Shown here: one piece after another, positions 57,483 through 64,000 of the stretch
Position numbering within the stretch: the stretch's first letter is position 1
Layout: each line of letters begins with the position of its first letter
DNA from: Thomasclavelia ramosa DSM 1402
Lineage (GTDB): Bacteria; Bacillota_I; Bacilli_A; Erysipelotrichales; Coprobacillaceae
Length of the DNA stretch: 64,000 nt
NCBI RefSeq assembly: GCF_014131695.1
Contig: NZ_CP036346.1
Coordinates: 1,116,001-1,180,000, forward strand
Direction: 5' to 3'
The notes under the pieces: generated by a model
Told to the model about the DNA's origin: nothing
Databases searched by the model: none
The model's input: only the letters and a program-made list of their open reading frames with translations
Translations under genes and position numbers: made by a program

Positions 57483-57586
57483 AAGGATATTTTTAGGTGT
57501 TAAAGAAAAAATATCTTGAGAGAAATAATATTTTATATATCTTTTATATTTAATATCATATATAATATATCGGTGGTGGTGATTAG

Positions 57587-59731
57587 ATGGAATTAGATGA
57601 ATTATTAAATAAAAATCAAAAAGAAGCAGCAACATATCTTGATAGTCATTTGAGAATAATTGCTGGAGCAGGATCTGGAAAAACACGGGTGGTAACGTAT
57701 CGAATTGCTTATTTGATTGATGAAATCGGTGTTGACCCGCGAAAAATTCTAGCTATTACTTTTACTAATAAAGCGGCAAACGAGATGAAAGAACGAATTA
57801 CATCATTATTAGGACCTCATGCATTAGGTTCGTTAGTTTGCACAATTCATTCATTATGTGTCCGAATATTAAGACGACATATTAATGTGATTAATTATCC
57901 AAGTAATTTTATGATTATGGATGAAGAAGATCAAAAAGCATTAATTAAAAAAATTTATAATAATTTAGATATTGATGCAAAAACAATCAGTATTAAAAGT
58001 ATGATTGCATCCATTTCAAATTATAAAATGGCTAATATTGATCCTGAACGAGCAATGGAATTAGCAGGTCAGTTTCAAGGTGAAATAAAGAAAGCTAAAG
58101 TATATAAAGAATATCTTGAATATCAAGAAAATCATTTTATGCTTGATTTTGATGATCTTTTATTAAAAGCAGTATATATTTTTGAAAATTATCCAGATGT
58201 ATTAGAAAAATGGCAGCATAAATTTCAATACATCCATGTTGATGAATTTCAAGATGTTGGCAATATTGAATATCGTTTAGTTAAATTGATGTCACAAGAT
58301 GCAATTACTTGTGTTGTAGGCGATCCTGATCAAACCATCTATTCATTTAGAGGGGCTAATGTTAATTATATTCTTGATTTTGATAAAGATTTCAAACCTT
58401 GTAAAACAGTGATTTTAGACCAAAATTATCGCTCTACGGGAAACATTTTAAATATTTCCAATAGCTTAATTCGTAAAAATCGAAATCGATTAGAAAAAGA
58501 CCTTTATACTGAGGCTACTGGTGGTAGTGAAGTTATTCATTATATGGGAAAGAGTGAACAGGAAGAAGCAGATTATATTTGTAGCCAGATTGAAAAAATA
58601 ATTAGTGAAGTTGACGGAGTCAATTATCGCGATTTTGCAATTTTATATCGTGCTAATTATTTATCTCGAACAATTGAACAAAGTATGATTAGTCATGGAA
58701 TAGATTACCGGATTTTTGGTGGTTTGAAATTCTTTAGTCGAAAAGAGGTTAAAGATGCATTGAGCTATCTGCAGTTAGTATGTAATGATGAAGATCTTGC
58801 ATTCGAACGAATTATCAATGTTCCTGCTCGGGGAATTGGAAAAAAAACATTAGAAAATATTCAATTAGTAGCTTTGAATAATCAGGTTAGTTTGTATGAG
58901 GCGTTGACACTATTTAGTGATCAAATTAAGCTGTCATCAAAAGCCAAAAAAGAAATAATCACATTGGTTAAAGCTGTTGAAACAGCAAAACAGTCAAGTC
59001 TGCCGCTTCATGAAATGTTTGAAAATTTGATGAACGATGTTGGATATATTGATATGTTGAAAAAGGATTTAGAAGATAATCGAATTGATAATATTCATGA
59101 GTTACAACGGTCAATTTATGAATTTCAAAATCAAAATCCTGATATTGCAACAATTGAAAATTATTTACAAGAAATTTCATTATATACAGATAATGATAAT
59201 TTGGATGATGGACAATATGTCAGTCTGATGTCAATTCATATGGCTAAAGGTCTAGAGTTTGATTACGTTTTTGTTTTAGGTTTATCGGAAGGGATTTTCC
59301 CAAGTTTCAGAGCATTAAGCGAATCAGATGAAGGATTAGAGGAAGAGCGGCGTTTGGCTTATGTTGCTTTTACTCGAGCAAGAAAACAATTGTTTTTGAC
59401 AGATAGTGAAGGCTTTAGTTTTGTAACAGATTCTCCTAAAATTTCAAGTCGCTTTATTGATGAAATCGGGAGTGAGGGGATTAAGCATGTAGGAACAAAG
59501 CCACGATTTAAAACAGCAAACTTTATTAATACAGCTCCAACTAAAGAAGAATTAGTAGGGAATAATGAAGTGACTGACTGGTCAAATGGGGACTTTGTTT
59601 TACATGATACTTTTGGTAAAGGTGTTGTTGTTAAAGTCAATGGTAATACTTTAGATATAGCTTTTGAATTGCCTGCTGGTTTAAAGACTTTGATGGCAAA
59701 TCACAAAGCATTAAAGAAACTAACAAATTAA
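57587..59731 (+). CDS. pcrA: ATP-dependent DNA helicase PcrA/UvrD
   Basis: 714 residues, SF1A 3'-5' helicase for repair and for clearing replication forks. Walker A AGAGSGKTR at 26-34, ITFTNKAANEMKER, Walker B HVDEFQDVG, GDPDQTIYSFRGA, QNYRST, SLMSIHMAKGLEFDYVFV, and RRLAYVAFTRA. The C-terminal basic tail includes the Tudor-like VLHDTFGKGVV that contacts RNA polymerase. Position before ligA is the standard Firmicute order; pcrB is absent. GGTGGTGAT before the ATG. Confidence 0.95.
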   Translation: MELDELLNKNQKEAATYLDSHLRIIAGAGSGKTRVVTYRIAYLIDEIGVDPRKILAITFTNKAANEMKERITSLLGPHALGSLVCTIHSLCVRILRRHINVINYPSNFMIMDEEDQKALIKKIYNNLDIDAKTISIKSMIASISNYKMANIDPERAMELAGQFQGEIKKAKVYKEYLEYQENHFMLDFDDLLLKAVYIFENYPDVLEKWQHKFQYIHVDEFQDVGNIEYRLVKLMSQDAITCVVGDPDQTIYSFRGANVNYILDFDKDFKPCKTVILDQNYRSTGNILNISNSLIRKNRNRLEKDLYTEATGGSEVIHYMGKSEQEEADYICSQIEKIISEVDGVNYRDFAILYRANYLSRTIEQSMISHGIDYRIFGGLKFFSRKEVKDALSYLQLVCNDEDLAFERIINVPARGIGKKTLENIQLVALNNQVSLYEALTLFSDQIKLSSKAKKEIITLVKAVETAKQSSLPLHEMFENLMNDVGYIDMLKKDLEDNRIDNIHELQRSIYEFQNQNPDIATIENYLQEISLYTDNDNLDDGQYVSLMSIHMAKGLEFDYVFVLGLSEGIFPSFRALSESDEGLEEERRLAYVAFTRARKQLFLTDSEGFSFVTDSPKISSRFIDEIGSEGIKHVGTKPRFKTANFINTAPTKEELVGNNEVTDWSNGDFVLHDTFGKGVVVKVNGNTLDIAFELPAGLKTLMANHKALKKLTN

Positions 59732-59753
59732 TGTGCTAAACGCACATTTTTTG
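59730..59753 (+). terminator. Terminator of pcrA
   Basis: AATGTGC (59730-59736), TAAAC loop, GCACATT (59742-59748), then T. An extended -10 TGGTATAAT (about 59774-59782) restarts transcription for ligA. Confidence 0.8.
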
Positions 59754-59794
59754 TTTTATAGTTATACGTATTTTGGTATAATAGTTAAGATTAA

Positions 59795-61804
<2,010 letters not shown>

Positions 61805-61848
61805 CTAAAATAGTGTTATAATGCACTGTATAAAGGAGGAACACTAGA

Positions 61849-62922
61849 ATGAAAAAAATAGTGGCTTTATTAGCGATAGCATTGGTGCTGAGCGGTTGTA
61901 GTGATGCTAAAGAGACCGTTGAAAATCAAACAGCAAATGATGTATCCACTACCGATAGTTTAGATGATTCATTTTATCGAGTAGTTAATTTTAATACGAA
62001 TTTAAGTCGAGAAGATTATTATACTGCTTTTGGAAATACTATGGATTTTCAAACAATTGGACGAGAATTACAGATTTTATCTACTGATCATTTCTCAACT
62101 AATGATTATTATATGTCTGAAGGGCAATATCTTAAAACGGATGATATGAATCAATTATTAAAACGCTCTGAGGATACTAGTAAATATCCTTATACCTTAC
62201 AAGCACAGCGGGGAACTACTATTGGCGGAGTTGCAAATCCAATCATGGTAAGTACAGTGCATGAACAAGATTATTATGAAAAAAACGGATCTGAATATGT
62301 CTTAAAGGGTCTATCATTAGCAATCGTACTAGATCCTCGTGATGAAAAAAATGAACGTTTAGACACCTCATTAGATGAATCGTTAGTTGTTGATTTTGGG
62401 CGTGAAGCAATTAGTAAATTATACAAATATTTACAGAGTAAAAAAGACTTAAAAGATATTCCTGCTAATATTTGTGTTTATTATGCGACTAATACTAACG
62501 AAAGTGATATTAATGGTCGTTATATTTTAAAAAGTTATTGTGATGGCAGTGTGGGAAATATTGAAACATTAGATTACAAAAATTATATGTTTACAAGTAC
62601 AGAAGCAACTGCTGCTGATGAAGATACAGCATCACAATTTGAAATTTTTAAAAGTAATATGAAAAAAGCTGCAACTGAGGCAGTTGGTGTAATTGGCTAT
62701 GGTCGTTATAAAAATGGTCAGATTCAGTCAATGAAAATAAATTTAAAAGTAAATATTAAAACATATACTGAATTGCTTTATTTGATTTCTACTGCAGCTG
62801 ATGAATTAAATACTCAATTTAGTGGTTTTGATATTAAAGTATTAGTTAGTTCACAAGATCAACTAGAGGCATTGATTGTTAAAGATAAAGGTGAAGATGC
62901 GAAGAGTATCTTGTTGTATTAG
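61849..62922 (+). CDS. camS: CamS-family sex-pheromone lipoprotein
   Basis: 357 residues. Lipobox LVLSGC with the lipidated Cys at 17. The family (YerH in Bacillus; its signal peptide is the source of the cAM373 pheromone in enterococci) always follows pcrA-ligA, as here. VKGLSLAIVLDP-like and GRYKNGQIQSMKINLKVN blocks are visible in the extracellular part. The role of the mature protein is unknown. GGAGGA before the ATG. Here the mature signal tail would be MKKIVALLAIALVLSGC, too different to predict a pheromone. Confidence 0.85.
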   Translation: MKKIVALLAIALVLSGCSDAKETVENQTANDVSTTDSLDDSFYRVVNFNTNLSREDYYTAFGNTMDFQTIGRELQILSTDHFSTNDYYMSEGQYLKTDDMNQLLKRSEDTSKYPYTLQAQRGTTIGGVANPIMVSTVHEQDYYEKNGSEYVLKGLSLAIVLDPRDEKNERLDTSLDESLVVDFGREAISKLYKYLQSKKDLKDIPANICVYYATNTNESDINGRYILKSYCDGSVGNIETLDYKNYMFTSTEATAADEDTASQFEIFKSNMKKAATEAVGVIGYGRYKNGQIQSMKINLKVNIKTYTELLYLISTAADELNTQFSGFDIKVLVSSQDQLEALIVKDKGEDAKSILLY

Positions 62923-62932
62923 GAGGTAATTT

Positions 62933-63223
62933 ATGGAAAATAAAGAAGAAATGTTAAAAAAGCTTGGATTGAAAACAATGTTTAATATTACTGATGCAGA
63001 AATGCCAGAGTTAGTAGAAGAATATGAGATTTTTATGAATCACGTTGCCGTATTAGAGAAAATAGACACTGATGGTAAGGCACCATTAGCATATCCTTAT
63101 GAAATTGAGACATGCTTTTTACGTGATGATGAACCGATTGATGTAATAAGCCGAGAAGATGTTTTAAAAAATGCTAAGAGTGTTCAAGATAATCAAATTA
63201 AAGTACCAAAGGTGGTGGGATAA
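62933..63223 (+). CDS. gatC: Asp/Glu-tRNA amidotransferase subunit C
   Basis: 96 residues. Small subunit that holds GatA and GatB together. Ends with PYEIETCFLRDDEPIDVISREDVLKNAKSVQDNQIKVPKVVG, the typical LRxD-x-(6-8)-L-x-NAP-style tail. GGAGG before the ATG and 10 bases after camS. Overlaps gatA by one base. Confidence 0.88.
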   Translation: MENKEEMLKKLGLKTMFNITDAEMPELVEEYEIFMNHVAVLEKIDTDGKAPLAYPYEIETCFLRDDEPIDVISREDVLKNAKSVQDNQIKVPKVVG

Positions 63224-64000
63224 TGAAAGTTTATTCAATTGAAGAATTGCATAATTTAATCGTTAATCAAGAAATAGATTTAAATGAATATTATTATGAT
63301 TTATTTAAAGAAGTGGAATTTCAACAAAATCGCTTAAATGCATTTGTTACAATCACTAAAACTCAAGCAATGGATAATATTAAAGAACTTAAAATATCTG
63401 ATGAAGAAATATTGAAAGGGATTCCTGGAGTATTTAAAGATAATTACAATACTAAAGGAATTAAAACGACAGCTTCAAGTAAAATGCTAGAGGATTATGT
63501 ACCAGTTTACGATGCTGCGGTTGTTGAAAAATTATATAATGAAGGTGTTAGTTTAATTGGTAAATCAAGTATGGATGAGTTAGCAATGGGTGGTACTAAC
63601 AAATCCGCTCTAACTGGGCCTGTATATAATCCGTGGGATTCATCAAGGATAGCGGGAGGATCATCAGGTGGCAGTGCAGCACTTGTTGGTAGTGGGGTTG
63701 TTCCATTTGCCTTAGGTAGTGATACCGGAGATTCAATTCGTAAACCGGCTGGATTCTGTGGTGTAGTTGGTTTCAAGCCAACTTGGGGAAGAATTTCAAG
63801 ATTTGGTGTTATTCCTTATGCTTCAAGTTTAGATCACGTAGGTGCTTTTACTCGAAATGTTCGTGATATGGCAATTGTAACTGAAGCATTAGCTGGTCGT
63901 GATGAAAGAGATATGACTTCAAGCACACGGCCAGTACCACATTATTTAAAAGAATTGAATAGTGATATTAGGAATATGAAAATTGCTGTTTTAAAAACAG
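63223..64000 (+). CDS. gatA: Asp/Glu-tRNA amidotransferase subunit A, N-terminal part (3' cut by window)
   Basis: 259 residues visible of about 480. Glutaminase subunit that makes ammonia for converting Glu-tRNA-Gln and Asp-tRNA-Asn. The Ser-cis-Ser-Lys set is present: Lys in GIPGVFKDNYNTKG, cis-Ser in RIAGGSSGGSAALV, and nucleophile Ser in ALGSDTGDSIRKPAGFCG. The nucleophile motif reads TGDS-IRKP instead of the common TGGS-IRQP; I believe this variant also occurs in relatives of this lineage. TAATG overlap with gatC shows coupled translation. Confidence 0.94.
   Translation, partial: MKVYSIEELHNLIVNQEIDLNEYYYDLFKEVEFQQNRLNAFVTITKTQAMDNIKELKISDEEILKGIPGVFKDNYNTKGIKTTASSKMLEDYVPVYDAAVVEKLYNEGVSLIGKSSMDELAMGGTNKSALTGPVYNPWDSSRIAGGSSGGSAALVGSGVVPFALGSDTGDSIRKPAGFCGVVGFKPTWGRISRFGVIPYASSLDHVGAFTRNVRDMAIVTEALAGRDERDMTSSTRPVPHYLKELNSDIRNMKIAVLKT

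Overview
This window is chromosomal DNA from a low-GC Gram-positive bacterium that forms spores. Evidence for this is AT-rich coding, AGGAGG-type ribosome sites, TTG starts, a CotE spore-coat gene, YlbD and YjcZ-like coat-type proteins, MutL with an endonuclease motif, and class 1B PyrD with PyrK. From memory, the complete 16S gene looks like the Thomasclavelia (Clostridium) ramosa/spiroformis group of Erysipelotrichia; this was not checked against a database.

Layout. 0-7.4 kb: end of guaB, cotE-mutS-mutL-miaA (a Bacillus-like order), and an XRE regulator with a pentad-repeat tail. 7.4-10.7 kb: thiC under a TPP riboswitch, rarA, dtd. 10.7-16 kb: a complete 16S-23S-5S operon with tandem promoters and no spacer tRNA. 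16-21.3 kb: ptsI (reverse), nagB, a dNTPase gene, metA. 21.3-27.5 kb: a decayed accessory island with a broken AraC gene, a truncated glycyl-radical enzyme, a surface protein, a frameshifted amidoligase plus class II amidotransferase pair, other remnants and a candidate small RNA. 27.5-32.7 kb: tRNA-Thr and tRNA-Leu, pepV, a Nudix gene, tex, and a YiiX-like peptidase. 32.7-37.3 kb: sulfur metabolism (Rrf2 regulator, a Cys-codon leader peptide, cysK, a second cysK divergent from a MocR regulator). 37.3-44.4 kb: PPi-type phosphofructokinase, a lipoprotein, a flavodoxin-like protein, glnK-amtB, metY, and two membrane proteins. 44.4-48.8 kb: def, a coat-type peptide, UPF0223, ftsW, ylbD-ylbE-ylbF-rsmD-coaD. 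48.8-52.7 kb: pyrBCKD behind an attenuator. 52.7-57.5 kb: a secreted GH20 hexosaminidase, the remnant of a paralogue, and a divergent RpiR regulator. 57.5-64 kb: pcrA-ligA-camS-gatC-gatA.

The genes connect in several ways. MetA carries Glu111, which predicts acetyl-CoA use and so O-acetylhomoserine, the substrate of MetY. The Rrf2/cysK and MocR/cysK pairs point to two separately controlled O-acetylserine sulfhydrylases. GH20 could release N-acetylhexosamines that feed the pathway of nagB. The most unusual items are the leader peptide ending in tandem Cys codons before cysK, the ribosome site bridged by a hairpin at rpiR, the pyr attenuator, and the decayed amidoligase-amidotransferase cassette.
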